From Gemmatimonadota bacterium (GTDB taxonomy: Bacteria; Gemmatimonadota; Gemmatimonadetes; Gemmatimonadales; GWC2-71-9), in NCBI GenBank assembly GCA_016713435.1, contig JADJPD010000003.1:558001-622000 (forward strand): a DNA stretch of 64,000 nt, in the 5' to 3' direction. The translations under genes and the position numbers were made by a program. The notes below the pieces were generated by a model. That model saw only the letters and a list, made by a program, of their open reading frames with translations, did no database searches and was not told where the DNA came from. Below are positions 17,153-27,073 of the stretch, piece after piece; within the stretch, counting starts at the first letter, position 1, and each line of letters starts with the position of its first letter.

Positions 17153-17734
17153 TCAGTGCGCCGGGCCGCGGTCCTCCGACTCGGCGGCGAACTGGCAGCT
17201 CACCTTGGGGTTCCACGCCGCGAAGATCCCCGCCGGGTTCTCGCTGAACAGCCAGACGTGCATCACGTAGAGGCCCAGGGCGTCGTTGCGGTCGAACTCG
17301 CGGTCGTAGAGCCGCGGCGGCTTCGCCCCGGTCCACTTGGCGATCGGCACGATGTACTCGACGGCGCCGAGCTTGTACTCCCCACTCTTCATCGGCTCGT
17401 ACACCAGCGCCTCCGGCTTGAGCCGGTCCACGGTGCCGTCCAGCCGGGCCGCCTCGGCGAAGTGGTAGCCCATGGCGCCCATGCCGCCGTGGTACCAGCA
17501 GGTGGTGATCTGGTCCTTCCAGCCCGCCGCCTTGGCCGCCTCGAGCCGGCGATAGGGCGCGATGGCCGCGCGCAGCTGGGCGATCTGGTCACCCGTGCGA
17601 ATGGTGGCGCCGGCCTGGCTGTGGAGCACCACGGGCGGCGTGTTCTCCGCGGCGGGCTCGGCGGTGCAGGCGATGGCGACGACGACGAGCGCCGACGCGG
17701 CGGTGACGGACAGGAGGCGGGACAGGGGCGACAT
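17153..17734 (-). CDS. Conserved hypothetical lipoprotein, 193 aa
   Basis: The signal peptide ends in a lipobox-like VAIAC. The mature part holds conserved blocks of an uncharacterised family: TTCWYHGGMGAMGYHFA, LKPEALVYEP, VEYIVPIAKW and LYVMHVWLFSENPAGIF, ending NPKVSC. The two Cys residues and the His/Trp-rich motifs suggest a structured, perhaps ligand-binding protein, but no activity is known to me. The start at 17734 has GGAG about 6 bases upstream. It stands alone on the minus strand, next to the repeat array. Confidence 0.8.
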   Translation of the reverse strand: MSPLSRLLSVTAASALVVVAIACTAEPAAENTPPVVLHSQAGATIRTGDQIAQLRAAIAPYRRLEAAKAAGWKDQITTCWYHGGMGAMGYHFAEAARLDGTVDRLKPEALVYEPMKSGEYKLGAVEYIVPIAKWTGAKPPRLYDREFDRNDALGLYVMHVWLFSENPAGIFAAWNPKVSCQFAAESEDRGPAH

Positions 17735-18058
17735 CGGGAGCTCCAGCGTGCGAGGACATGAACCTGACGGGCGGACGCCGGCCAGGGGGACCGCTGGAGG
17801 GAAGAGCGGGAACAGGGGTCGGGACACGCCATGCGAGACGCCGTGCAAAGCGGCTGGGACGCCCTGCACAGACGCGGCGGGCCAGGCCCCAGGCGGGAGC
17901 GCCGTTGGCGGCGGCGTGGCCGGCGCAGGACACAGATCGCAACGTGCCCGGATCCCGATGGCCCGGGAGGGTTGCCACTTTCTCCCGGCCGTCACCGTAG
18001 GGCGGCCCCGGCCGCCTCGCGGCCCGTCGCCCCGGCCCGTTGACCCGCACCCCGCTTC
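17735..18058. other. Gene-free stretch between divergent genes
   Basis: This 324-bp gap holds the 5' regions of the lipoprotein and transporter genes. No recognisable promoter, repeat or RNA is seen apart from GC-rich inverted segments near 17998-18030. Confidence 0.3.
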
Positions 18059-19306
18059 ATGGCCCAGACTCCGCCCCCAGGACCTCGCCTCGCCACGGGG
18101 ATCGCCCGGCTGGTGGGCGCCCGGCCCGAGGAGGTGCCCGCCCTCCTGCTGGCGTTCGGGTACCACCTGCTCATCCTGACGAGCTACTTCATCCTCCGCC
18201 CCATCCGCGACGAGATGGGCGTGGCGGGCGGGGTGAGCAACGTGCCGCTGCTGTGGACGGGCACGCTGCTGGCCACGCTCGCGGCGCAGCCGCTCTACGC
18301 GGCGCTGGTGCGCCGGCTGCCCCGCAGCCGGTTCATCCCGTACACCTACTGGTTCTTCATCGCCAACCTGGGGCTCTTCTACCTGGCGCTGGGCGCGACG
18401 GGCGCGGCGGGGAATGTCTGGATCGGGCGGGTGTTCTACGTCTGGTCGGCGGTGTTCAGTCTCTTCACCACCACGGTGTTCTGGTCGCTGATGGTGGACC
18501 TGTTCGGGGACGGGGCGGGGCGGCGGCTCTTCGGGGTCATCGCGGCGGGTGGGTCGCTCGGCGCCATCCTGGGGTCGGCGGTGACGGCGGGGCTGGTGGA
18601 GTCGCTGGGGCAGCGGCCGCTGCTGCTGGTCTCCGCGGGCCTGCTCGGGCTCGCGGTGGTCTGTGCGCACCACCTCGCCGCCACGGGTGGAGCCGGGCGG
18701 GGCCCCTCCCCCGAGGCCGGGACGGCGGACCCGGCAGCCGGCGTGGAGCCGGCGGTGGTGGGCGGCAACCTGTGGGCGGGGGTGGGGCACGTGCTCCGCT
18801 CGCGCTACCTCACGATCCTGGCGTGCTTCCTGGTGTTCTTCACCATCGGCTCCTCCTTCCTCTACATCCAGCAGGCGGCCATCGTGGAGGCGGCGATCAC
18901 GGACCGCGCCGCGCGCACCGCCTTCTTTGCCCGCGTGGACCTGGCGGTGAACGTGATGGCCATCGTGGGCCAGGCGTGGCTCACCGCCCGGCTGGTGCGC
19001 TGGCTCGGGGTCACCTGGGCGCTGGCGGTGGTGCCGCTCCTCTCGGTGGCCGGCTTCCTGGCGCTGGCGGTGACGCCGACACTCTGGACCCTCGTGGTGG
19101 TGCAGGCCACCCGGCGGGCCGCCAACTTCGCGGCGGCGCGCCCGGTGCGCGAGCTGCTCTACACCGCCGTCTCGCGCGAGGACAAGTACAAGGCCAAGGG
19201 CTTCATCGACACCTTCGTCTACCGGGGCGCCGAGCCCTGGCGTCCCGGTCGTGGAGCTGACGGCATGATCCCGCCGCGCCCGCGCCCATTCCCATGCCAC
19301 CCCTGA
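18059..19306 (+). CDS. TLC/ATP:ADP-exchange-like MFS transporter, C-terminus disturbed
   Basis: A polytopic membrane protein with about 10 visible helices. It resembles the bacterial NTP/NDP exchange-like carriers: ILRPIRDEMGVAGGV near the first helix, PYTYWFFIANLGLFY, VFWSLMVDLFGDGAGRRLFG and KYKAKGFIDTFVYRG near the end. Relatives continue past 'FVYRG' with two more helices. Here the frame changes to a Pro/Arg-rich tail and stops at 19306, so some 50-60 residues seem to be lost by deletion or indel near 19230. The substrate is unknown, and ATP/ADP exchange cannot be assumed in a free-living bacterium. No Shine-Dalgarno is visible. Confidence 0.72.
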   Translation: MAQTPPPGPRLATGIARLVGARPEEVPALLLAFGYHLLILTSYFILRPIRDEMGVAGGVSNVPLLWTGTLLATLAAQPLYAALVRRLPRSRFIPYTYWFFIANLGLFYLALGATGAAGNVWIGRVFYVWSAVFSLFTTTVFWSLMVDLFGDGAGRRLFGVIAAGGSLGAILGSAVTAGLVESLGQRPLLLVSAGLLGLAVVCAHHLAATGGAGRGPSPEAGTADPAAGVEPAVVGGNLWAGVGHVLRSRYLTILACFLVFFTIGSSFLYIQQAAIVEAAITDRAARTAFFARVDLAVNVMAIVGQAWLTARLVRWLGVTWALAVVPLLSVAGFLALAVTPTLWTLVVVQATRRAANFAAARPVRELLYTAVSREDKYKAKGFIDTFVYRGAEPWRPGRGADGMIPPRPRPFPCHP

Positions 19307-19317
19307 CCCCCGCACCC

Positions 19318-20493
19318 ATGCCTTCCCGTCGCGACTTCCTCCGTGCCTCCGCACTCGCCGGCGGCGCCCTTTCCCTCGGCGACCTGCGCCCGCTGCACGG
19401 CGCCACGCCGGCCCCGGCAACCCGCCCCCGGGAGATCCCTCGCGCGGCCACGCCCCTCCGCATCCTCATCCTGGGCGGCACCGGGCTCACTGGGCCGTTC
19501 CAGGTCCGCTACGCGCTGGCGCGGGGGCACGCGGTGACCGTCTTCAACCGCGGCCGCCACAACGAGCGGCTGCCCGAGGGCGTCACCGAGCTCCGCGGCG
19601 ACCGCAACCTCCACGAGGTGGCGCCGCTCAAGGGCCAGGACTGGGACGTGGTGCTCGACAACCCCACCACGCTCCCCTTCTGGGTGCGCGACGTGGGCGA
19701 GATCCTCCGCGACCACACCGGCCACTACATCTTCACCTCCACCATCTCGGTGTACGACCCGAAGGGCCAGCGCGCCATCACCGAGGACTCGCCGCTGCTG
19801 CCGTACACGGGCGGGGACCCGGTGGCGGTGACGCCGGAGGCCTTCCGGGCCAACTTCGCCGAGCTGTACGGCCCGCTCAAGGCGGCCTCGGAGCGCGAGG
19901 CGGCGAAGTGGTTCGGCAACCGCGTGACGATCATCCGCCCCGGCCTCATCGTGGGCCCCGGCGATGCGAGCTTCCGCTTCACCTACTGGCCGCACCGGAT
20001 CAGCCAGGGCGGTGAGATCCTCGCGCCGGGCGACGGCACCGACCCGGTGCAGGTGATCGACAGCCGGGACCTGGCGGAGTGGACCATCCGGATGGCGGAG
20101 GCGCGGGCGTTCGGCACCTACAACGCCGCGGGGCCGCGGTCCGAGCTCACCATGGCCGGCCAGCTCCACGGGATCCGCGCCGCCTTTGACGGCACCACCG
20201 AGGTGCGCTTCACCTGGGTGCCGGCCGAGTTCCTGGCCGAGCACCAGGTGTCGCCGTGGGGCGAGATGCCCACCTGGCTGCCGGGCTCGGACCCCGAGTC
20301 GGTCATCGCGCGGACCAGCAACGCCCGCGCCCTGGCGGCCGGCCTCACCTTCCGCCCGCTGGCCACCTCGGCCGTCGATGCCCTGGCCTGGTTCCGCGAG
20401 CAGCCCGAGGCGGCGCGGGCCCAGATCGGGAAGGCGGCCGGGCTCGCGCCTGACAAGGAGAAGGCGGTCCTCGCCGCGTGGCACGCGCGCTGA
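19318..20493 (+). CDS. Tat-exported NAD-dependent epimerase/dehydratase family protein (copy 1)
   Basis: A 391-residue protein with a twin-arginine signal (SRRDFLRASALAGGALSLG) and an extended SDR Rossmann domain: LGGTGLTG at residues 51-58, FTSTISVYD, and the downstream IVGPGDAS and DSRDLAEW blocks. The canonical YxxxK is not obvious; 'YGPLKAASE' (about residue 188) is the likely equivalent and keeps Tyr and Lys in Y-x3-K spacing. Periplasmic epimerase-like proteins with Tat signals are known but poorly understood. The next gene is a paralogue, 36 bp away. Confidence 0.86.
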   Translation: MPSRRDFLRASALAGGALSLGDLRPLHGATPAPATRPREIPRAATPLRILILGGTGLTGPFQVRYALARGHAVTVFNRGRHNERLPEGVTELRGDRNLHEVAPLKGQDWDVVLDNPTTLPFWVRDVGEILRDHTGHYIFTSTISVYDPKGQRAITEDSPLLPYTGGDPVAVTPEAFRANFAELYGPLKAASEREAAKWFGNRVTIIRPGLIVGPGDASFRFTYWPHRISQGGEILAPGDGTDPVQVIDSRDLAEWTIRMAEARAFGTYNAAGPRSELTMAGQLHGIRAAFDGTTEVRFTWVPAEFLAEHQVSPWGEMPTWLPGSDPESVIARTSNARALAAGLTFRPLATSAVDALAWFREQPEAARAQIGKAAGLAPDKEKAVLAAWHAR

Positions 20494-20529
20494 CCGCCCC
20501 CTGCCCTCACCCCTGACCTCCGGAGCGTG

Positions 20530-21777
20530 ATGTCCGCCGACTTCTCCCGCCCCACCCGCCGCGCCTTCCTGGCGCAGGGCTCCGCGCTGCTCGCGGCCGG
20601 CCTCCTCCCCATGCGCCTGCCGGTGGCCCCGGCGCCACGCGCCAGGACGCTCCTGGTCCTGGGCGGCACCGGCTTCATCGGGCCGCACCTGGTGCGGCTG
20701 GCGGTGGAGCGCGGGCACACGGTCAGCATCTTCACCCGCGGCCGGCGCGACGCGGCGCTGCCGGCGGGCGTGGAGCGCCTGATCGGCGACCGGAACGGCC
20801 AGCTCGACGCCCTGCGCGGCCGCCGCTGGGACGCCGTGATCGACGACTCGGCCACCAACCCCGAGTGGGTGCGCCTGTCCACCGAGCTGCTGGCCTCGAG
20901 CGGCCGCTATCTCTTCACCTCCTCGACCGGCGTCTACTACCCCTACGAGCGGCTGGGCCTCTCCGAGCGGGACCCGGTGCACACCGAGGCGGCCGACCCG
21001 AAGGACCCCTCCGAGGACTACGGCACCAAGAAGGCGCAGTGTGAGGCGCTGGTGACCGGCCGCTTCGGCGACCGGGGCACCGTGGTGCGCCCCACCTACA
21101 TCGTGGGCCCCGGCGACTACACCGACCGCTTCACCTACTGGCCGGTCCGCCTCACGCGCGGCGGCGACATCCTGGCGCCGGGCCACCCCGACGACCGGGT
21201 GCAGTTCATCGACGTGCGCGACCTCGCCAGCTTCATGCTGGGCCTCGTCGAGGGCGGCCGGGGCGGGATCTACAACGCCATCGGCCCCCGGGCCCCGATG
21301 ACCATCGCCGCCTTCCTGGCGGAGGCGATGCGCGTGATCGGGGGCGGCGGCACGCTGACGTGGGTGGAGGACTACGACCTGCTGCTCCGGTACGAGGTGG
21401 ACGGCGTGGTGCCGTGGATCCTGACCCGCGGCAAGGACCTGGGCCACACGAGCATCACGAGCATCCGCTCGTGGGACGCAGGGCTCACGCTCCGGCCGGT
21501 GGCGGAGACGCTCCGGGACACGCTGGCGTGGTTCCAGGGGCTGCCGGCGGAGCGGCAGGCGGCGGGACGCTGGGTCGTCACGCCGGAGAAGGAGGCGGCG
21601 ATCCTGGCGGAGTGGCGGCGGCGCGCGGCAGGGGGGCCCCACCCCCCCCCCCCCGCGAGCCTCGGGGGCGGCGCCCGCGGCCCCCTGATCGTGGTCCGTC
21701 GGTCACTCCGGCGCGGGAACGCCCCTGCGCGAGCTGGTTGGCGGGGCGTAAGGGCGGAGCGCCCCGCACGGGGCTAA
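20530..21777 (+). CDS. Tat-exported NAD-dependent epimerase/dehydratase family protein (copy 2)
   Basis: A paralogue of the upstream gene in the same orientation. It has a Tat-like signal (RPTRRAFLAQG), LGGTGFIG at residues 44-51, FTSSTGVYYPY, and YGTKKAQCE as the Y-x3-K active site, followed by VRPTYIVGPGDYTDRF. The homologous part ends near EWRRRAAG (about 21630). After that the frame passes a run of 13 C (21642-21654) and gives a low-complexity tail up to 21777, probably caused by an indel in the run. The 3' end is therefore uncertain. GGAG lies just before the ATG. Confidence 0.85.
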   Translation: MSADFSRPTRRAFLAQGSALLAAGLLPMRLPVAPAPRARTLLVLGGTGFIGPHLVRLAVERGHTVSIFTRGRRDAALPAGVERLIGDRNGQLDALRGRRWDAVIDDSATNPEWVRLSTELLASSGRYLFTSSTGVYYPYERLGLSERDPVHTEAADPKDPSEDYGTKKAQCEALVTGRFGDRGTVVRPTYIVGPGDYTDRFTYWPVRLTRGGDILAPGHPDDRVQFIDVRDLASFMLGLVEGGRGGIYNAIGPRAPMTIAAFLAEAMRVIGGGGTLTWVEDYDLLLRYEVDGVVPWILTRGKDLGHTSITSIRSWDAGLTLRPVAETLRDTLAWFQGLPAERQAAGRWVVTPEKEAAILAEWRRRAAGGPHPPPPASLGGGARGPLIVVRRSLRRGNAPARAGWRGVRAERPARG

Positions 21778-21789
21778 GTGCTGGACAAG

Positions 21790-21862
21790 TGGCTAGGGAG
21801 GGAATCGAACCCCCGACACGGGGATTTTCAGTCCCCTGCTCTACCAACTGAGCTACCTAGCC
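21790..21862 (-). tRNA. tRNA-Phe (anticodon GAA)
   Basis: Read on the minus strand, a full cloverleaf of 73 nt is present. The acceptor stem is GGCTAGG/CCTAGCC with discriminator A, the D-arm is GCTC-AGTTGGTA-GAGC, the anticodon arm is GGGGA-CTGAAAA-TCCCC with GAA, and the T-loop is TTCGATT. CCA is not encoded. A TATATT at 21875-21880 upstream may be its -10 box. The gene overlaps no convincing coding sequence, since the end of the upstream epimerase frame is doubtful. Confidence 0.96.
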
Positions 21863-21960
21863 GGAAGGGCGGTCAATATAGAGAAGACCCTGCCCCCCCG
21901 GTAGGGGACGGGCCGTCCCCCCGGTTGGCACCCGGCGGCCGCCCCTCCATCTTCCAGCCC

Positions 21961-22595
21961 ATGTCCCTCCCCAACCTCACGCTGCTGGATCACCCGCTCA
22001 TCCAGCACAAGCTGACCCTGCTCCGCGACAAGGCCACCAGCACCCGCGACTTCAAGCTGCTCACGGCCGAGATCGCGATGCTCATGGCCTACGAGGTCAC
22101 CAAGGACCTGCCCACCGAGAGCGTGAAGATCGAGACCCCGCTCGAGGCCATGCAGGGCCGCATGATCTCCGACAAGAAGCTCACCCTGGTGCCCATCCTC
22201 CGCGCCGGCCTCGGGATGGTGGACGGCGTGGCGCAGCTCCTGCCCACGGCGCGCGTGGGCCACATCGGCCTCTCGCGCGACGAAGAATCGCTCGAGCCGT
22301 CCAAGTACTACGCCAAACTCCCCCACGGCGAGCACGACCGCGACTTCTTCATCCTCGATCCCATGCTCGCCACCGGCGGCTCGGCGGTGGCGGCGGTGAC
22401 CACGCTCAGTCGGCCGGCGCGCGGCGGATCCGCTTCCTCTGCATCGTGGCCGCGCCCGAGGGCGTTCGCCGCATGCTGGACGGCCACCCCGATGTCCGCG
22501 TGTACGCGGCGGCGCTCGACCGCGGCCTCAACGAGCACGGCTTCATCGTCCCCGGCCTCGGCGACGCGGGTGACCGCCTGTACGGGACCCGGTAG
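21961..22595 (+). CDS. upp: Uracil phosphoribosyltransferase, one frameshift
   Basis: Converts uracil and PRPP to UMP in pyrimidine salvage. The N-terminal 150 residues are typical: [49 protein letters not shown] and the PRPP loop [10 protein letters not shown]. After VTTL (about 22408) the frame must shift by one missing base. The C-terminus then reads [20 protein letters not shown] and ends [20 protein letters not shown] with the TAG at 22593-22595. Both halves are well conserved, so a consensus error is likelier than a dead gene. The next gene starts immediately after the stop. Confidence 0.92.
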
Positions 22596-23549
22596 GTGAG
22601 GCGCCGCGTCTTCCGGGGCGTCGCGCTGCTGGCGCTCGTGCTGGCGGCCCCGCTCGCCGCGCAGGGCGCGCAGCTGGTGATCACCGTGGACGACCTGCCC
22701 TTCGTGGGCGCGGGCCTCCCGGTGGCGGAGCAGGCGCGGCTCACCGACTCGCTGCTGGCGGCATTCCGGAAGTACAAGGTGCCGGCCATGGGCTTCGTCA
22801 ACGAGCGGCGGCTCGAGGACTCGAGTGGCGCGGTGGACCCCGCGCGCGTGGCGATGCTGCAGAAGTGGATCCGCGGCGGCTACGAGCTCGGGAACCACAC
22901 GTACTCGCACCCCGACCTGCACGCCACTCCCCTCGCCGACTTCGAGGGGGACTTCCTCAAGGGAGAACGCGTCACACGCGGCCTGCTGGCAAAGGCCGGC
23001 AAGACCCCGCGCTTCTTCCGGCACCCGTTCCTGCACACGGGCCAGAGCCTCGCGGTGCACGATTCGCTGCTCGCCTTCCTGGCGCTGCACCGCTACCGGG
23101 TGGCGCCCGTGACGATGGACAACCACGACTACATCTACGCCGAGGCCTTCCACCGCGCGCGGCTGGCGGGGGACACGGCGCTGGCGCGCCGGCTGCAGGG
23201 GGCGTACCTGGACTACATGGAGTCGGTGGTGCTGTACTACGAGAAGCAGGCGCGGGCCATCGTGGGGCGGGCGTTCCCGCAGGTGCTGCTGACGCACGCG
23301 AGCGCGCTCAACGCCCTGACGTTCCCGCGGCTGTTCCAGCGGCTGCAGCGGCTGGGGTACACCTTCGTGCCGCTCGACAAGGCGCTCGACGACCCGGTGT
23401 ACGACCTGCCGGACCGCTACGTGGGCACGGGCGGCATCACCTGGCTGCACCGGTGGGGGATGGTGCTCGGGCTCCCCGCGAGCACCTATGCCGGGGAGCC
23501 CGAGGTGCCGGCGTGGGTGCAGCAGGCGGCGGCGCGGAGCCGCGGCTGA
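22596..23549 (+). CDS. Polysaccharide deacetylase family exported protein
   Basis: A 317-residue protein with a GTG start directly after the upp stop and a signal peptide ending LAAQ. The NodB-type domain has TVDDLP (Asp32/Asp33) and the metal-binding NHTYSHPDL (His101, His105). '[10 protein letters not shown]' matches the RxPY-like motif 3 in altered form. It probably removes acetyl or related groups from an envelope or environmental polysaccharide. A C-terminal helical part (about residues 190-317) is longer than the minimal domain. Its link to upp is only positional. Confidence 0.87.
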   Translation: MRRRVFRGVALLALVLAAPLAAQGAQLVITVDDLPFVGAGLPVAEQARLTDSLLAAFRKYKVPAMGFVNERRLEDSSGAVDPARVAMLQKWIRGGYELGNHTYSHPDLHATPLADFEGDFLKGERVTRGLLAKAGKTPRFFRHPFLHTGQSLAVHDSLLAFLALHRYRVAPVTMDNHDYIYAEAFHRARLAGDTALARRLQGAYLDYMESVVLYYEKQARAIVGRAFPQVLLTHASALNALTFPRLFQRLQRLGYTFVPLDKALDDPVYDLPDRYVGTGGITWLHRWGMVLGLPASTYAGEPEVPAWVQQAAARSRG

Positions 23550-23559
23550 CTACTGCAGG

Positions 23560-24930
23560 TCCCGTCAGGTCCACGATGAGCCGGGGGGGGGGGGGGGTGG
23601 AGACAACCCGGGCGTGCGGAATACGCCAGCCGTGATCCTGGCGCTCCCGACGGTCGCCGCCGTGACGGTGCCGTCCTGGGCCACGTCGGCGACGGCAGGC
23701 GCACTCGCGCCGCCCAGGTGACGGGCGCACACCGGGACTCACGAGCGCGGTGCGGGTCACGGACGGTGGCGGTGAGGATCTGGGAGGCGCCCGGGGCGAG
23801 GGGTGAAGGGCCCCAGGGCGTTGTTCCGATGGTGGCGACCGTGGCGTTGACCCGCACCGGCACCACGCCACGAAGGCGCCTGACGCCCAGCCGTGACGGT
23901 CGTGGTGCCGGTCACGCCGAGGAGGCACGGCCCCGGTGCCGGGGGGTGATCTCGACGCGAGTCCCGCCGGGTTCATGGCCACCACCCCGGGTCCACGGGC
24001 CCGAGGTTCGGGCATCGGGGCGCCCCGGCGTAGTCCAGGGCCACCGCCGAGAGTGACCGGAATAGTAGCGCTCCATGACCAGGAGTCTGGGCGTCCGCGG
24101 CGAGTCGCATCCGGGGGCGTCGGCGGGCACGGCCAGGGCCGCGCCAGCCCCGCAGTCCCGCAGCTGCCGGTCGGCGCGCAGGCCGGCAGCTGCCGAGCGG
24201 CCCCGGCCGCGCGCGATCGTCCGGGTGGCCAGGGCTCGCGCTGGCGGCGTCGAGCCCGCCCGGGTCGAACGAGTTGGGTGTAGGTGGAGCCGGGCGGGGC
24301 GACGATGTTGCCGAGCCCGGTCCTGCACGCCGTGGCGGCGGGCCAGCACGCTGTCGGTCTGGAAGACGGTGATCGCGGTCGGGGTAGCGCACCCGCACCA
24401 TGGTCACTGCCCGCTGGGGCCGCGGGCCCAGAGGCGGCGCGCGCCAGGTGCCGGAGCCCCCCCCCCCACGTCCGCGACGCTGGTGAAATTGCCGAAGATG
24501 GCCTGCCAGGTGAGGGTGCCGCGCATCGAGTCGCCCCTGCGCGGCCGGTGATGGTAACGCCCCTGTGCGGCTGGAGGATGCGCAGCGTGTCGCTGGGGAC
24601 GGCGAACGCCGGCACCGGGATGGTCGGGATGCGGCCCTGGTAAATGACGCCATCGGCGTCGCAGAAGCCATCACCGTCGGCGGTGAGGGCACCGCTTCCA
24701 CCGAGGTCACGGGCTGGTTCAGGAGGAAGGTCGCCGAGGGAGGACGCAGCGGGTGGTGCCGGCGGTGAGATCGCTGAAGGTCACCACCCAGGTGCCCCCT
24801 CGAAGGGCCCAGGTCGCCGCCCGAGGGGCGAGCCGCCGTCGCCGCCTCCGCCTCCGCAGGCAGCGAGGGTGGCGACAGCACTGATCACCAGGTGGCTGCG
24901 GACGGGCGTACCTGACCAAGCGATCCGCCC
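23560..24930 (-). pseudogene. Frameshift-riddled lipoprotein / Ig-like (Big_2-type) protein region
   Basis: No single frame is open, but joined minus-strand pieces make sense. A lipoprotein signal with poly-Gly (SAVATLAACGGGGGDGG, about 24880) leads into GTWVVTFSDLTAGTTRCVLP, then ALTADGDGFCDADGVIYQG and DSMRGTLTWQAIFGNFTSVA. Further down come ITVFQTDSVLARRHGVQD, GLGNIVAPPGSTYTQLV, VVAMNPAGTRVEITP and finally VNATVATIGTTP with GASQILTATVRD, typical of bacterial Ig-like repeats. At least eight frame changes are needed. It could be one or two decayed surface-lipoprotein genes, or a stretch of poor consensus; the 15-G run at 23583-23597 supports the second. Confidence 0.55.
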
Positions 24931-25053
24931 CTGACGAATGCCTCCTCAACTTTACCGCGTCCCCGGCGAGCGCGCCAGCCGCGCGTTGCCGCGCCCCCGC
25001 GCACCGGGAGTAGCATCCAGCCCCGGACGTGTCGCCAATACCCGGGAGTCCCG

Positions 25054-26452
25054 ATGTCCATCCGCCTCACCTTCCACGGCGCCGCCGGCGGCCAGGTCAC
25101 TGGCTCCATGCACCTGCTCGAGGCCGCGGGCGCGCGCGTCCTGCTCGACGCCGGGCTCTTCCAGGGCAAGCGGTCCGAGGCGTACGCGCTCAACCGCGAC
25201 CTGCCCGTGGACCCGCGCACGCTCGACGCCGTGGTGCTCTCGCACGCGCACATCGACCATGCGGGCCGCCTGCCGCTCCTCGTGAGCCGCGGCTTCCACG
25301 GCCCCATCTACGCCACCGGGGCCACGCGCGACCTCTGCGCCATCATGCTCCCCGACGCCGCACACATCCAGGAGAAGGACGCCGAGTTCCTGCAGCGGCG
25401 CGGCAAGACGGGGCCGGCCAGCGAGCCGCTCTACACCATGGCCGACGCCGTGGCGGTGCAGGACCTCATGCTCGGCGTCCCGCTCCGGCGGGTGCAGTAC
25501 CTCAGGCGGCACCTGGCATTCGAGTTCACCGAGGCGGGGCACATCCTGGGCTCGGCGTCGGTGGACCTCCGGGTCACCGAGGGGACCTCGCCCTACCGGC
25601 TGGTGTTCTCGGGGGACGTGGGACGGCCGGGGCTCCCGATCATCCGCGACCCCGACCCGCCCTCGGGCCCCGTGGACGCGCTCATCATCGAGAGCACCTA
25701 CGGCAACCGGAGCCACGAGACGGTGACCGGCGCCGAGGAGGCGCTGGGCGAGCTGGTGCGGAGCACGGCGGGGAAGGGCGGGAAGATCCTGATCCCGTCG
25801 TTCGCGGTGGGGCGCACGCAGGAGATCATCTATTCGCTGCACCAGCTCTTCCGCGCCGGGAAGATCCCGGGGGTGCCGATCTACGTGGACAGCCCGCTGG
25901 CCGTGGACGCCACGAGCGTGTTCCGGCTGCACCCCGAGCTGTTCGACCGCGAGGAGGACATGATCGCGCAGACCACCGCGCTGTTCGACTTCCCGCTGGT
26001 GCGCTACGTGCGCGACGTGAACGACTCGAAGAAGCTCAACGGCCAGCCGGGCCCCGCGATCATCGTGGCGGCGAGCGGCATGGCGGAATCCGGGTCGCAT
26101 CCTGCACCACCTGGCCAACAACATCGGCGACCACAAGACGGTGGTCCTCTTCGTGGGCTTCCAGGGGGAGAACACCCTGGGGCGGCGGATCCAGGACGGG
26201 CAGAAGAAGGTGCGGATCTTCGGCGACGAGTACGACGTGCGCGCCCGCATCGAGACCATCGGCGGCTACTCCGCCCACGCCGACCGGCACGAGCTGCGCG
26301 CCTGGGTGCGCCGGGTGCAGGGCCCCATCCACCGCGCCTTCGTGGTGCACGGCGAGCCCGAGGCGCGCACCGCCATGGCGCAGCTGCTCCGCGAGGAGGG
26401 TGTCCGCCGCGTGGACCTGCCGAGCCTCGGCGAGAGCTTCGAGCTGGCCTAG
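25054..26452 (+). CDS. MBL-fold beta-CASP RNA nuclease-like protein, one frameshift
   Basis: A roughly 465-residue metallo-beta-lactamase-fold protein of the beta-CASP/RNA-specificity group. It has HAHIDHAG (His64, His66, Asp68, His69), EAGHILGSASVDL, FSGDVGRPG and IESTYGNRSH in the MBL part, the beta-CASP insert (SFAVGRTQEIIYSL, YVDSPLAVDAT), and ASGMAESG followed by GGYSAHADRHEL and VVHGEPEA in the RMMBL part. At about 26090 one extra G (ccggg) shifts the frame between AESG and RILHHL. These enzymes process RNA ends in the cytoplasm. Without the frameshift correction, the frame runs on over the next gene and gives a false fusion. Confidence 0.92.
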
Positions 26453-26482
26453 CCGGTCGCACCGCCCGTTATCTTCTCCCGC

Positions 26483-27073
26483 ATGCCGTCCCGTCTCCGC
26501 CGGGTGGCCGTCGCCTGCGTGGCGGCGCCCGTGCTGCTCTACCTGCTCTGTTTCGCGTCGGTGGTCCTCGTGGCCCGGCGCGACCAGCGCCGCCCCGCCG
26601 ACGCCATCGTGGTGCTCGGCGCCGCGCAGTACAACGGCAAGCCCTCACCGGTGCTGCGCGCCCGGCTCGATCACGCGCTGACACTCTATCGGGAAGGGCT
26701 GGCGCCGCAGGTGGTGGTGACGGGCGGCATCGGCGCCGGCGACCGGGTGAGCGAGGCCACCGTGGGGCAGCAATACCTGACCCAGCAGGGCGTGCCGCCC
26801 GGCGCCATCGTGGTGCGGCCGGAGGGGCGCTCCACCGAGGCGTCCATGACGGCGGTGTCGGCGTGGGCCAGGGAGCGCGGCCTGACGCGGCTGCTCCTGG
26901 TCAGCGATCCCTTCCACATGCTCCGGCTCCGCCTCGAGACCAGCGGCACCGGCCTCACCGCCTACACCAGCCCCACCCGCACCAGCCCCATCTCGCGGCG
27001 CGCCGCGTCGGAGCTGTTCTTCATTGGGCAGGAGGCGTGGAAGATCCCGGTGGTGCTGTTCCGTCGCTGGTAG
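26483..27073 (+). CDS. DUF218 (YdcF/SanA/ElyC-like) membrane protein
   Basis: A 196-residue protein with one N-terminal membrane helix (about residues 8-30), then a DUF218 Rossmann-like domain: DAIVVLGAAQYNG, RLDHALTLYREGLAP, VVVTGGIGAGD, EGRSTEASM and LLLVSDPFHMLR. Relatives such as SanA and ElyC act in envelope integrity, but the chemistry is not settled. The catalytic-like residues lie on the periplasmic side if the single helix is an uncleaved anchor. Its 3' end overlaps the convergent histidine kinase gene by about 50 bp. Confidence 0.88.
   Translation: MPSRLRRVAVACVAAPVLLYLLCFASVVLVARRDQRRPADAIVVLGAAQYNGKPSPVLRARLDHALTLYREGLAPQVVVTGGIGAGDRVSEATVGQQYLTQQGVPPGAIVVRPEGRSTEASMTAVSAWARERGLTRLLLVSDPFHMLRLRLETSGTGLTAYTSPTRTSPISRRAASELFFIGQEAWKIPVVLFRRW

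Noticed and set aside
21655..21777. The C-terminal tail of the second epimerase as real protein
   Set aside because: It follows a 13-C run, has no homology character and reaches to the tRNA gene; frame drift is the simpler reading.
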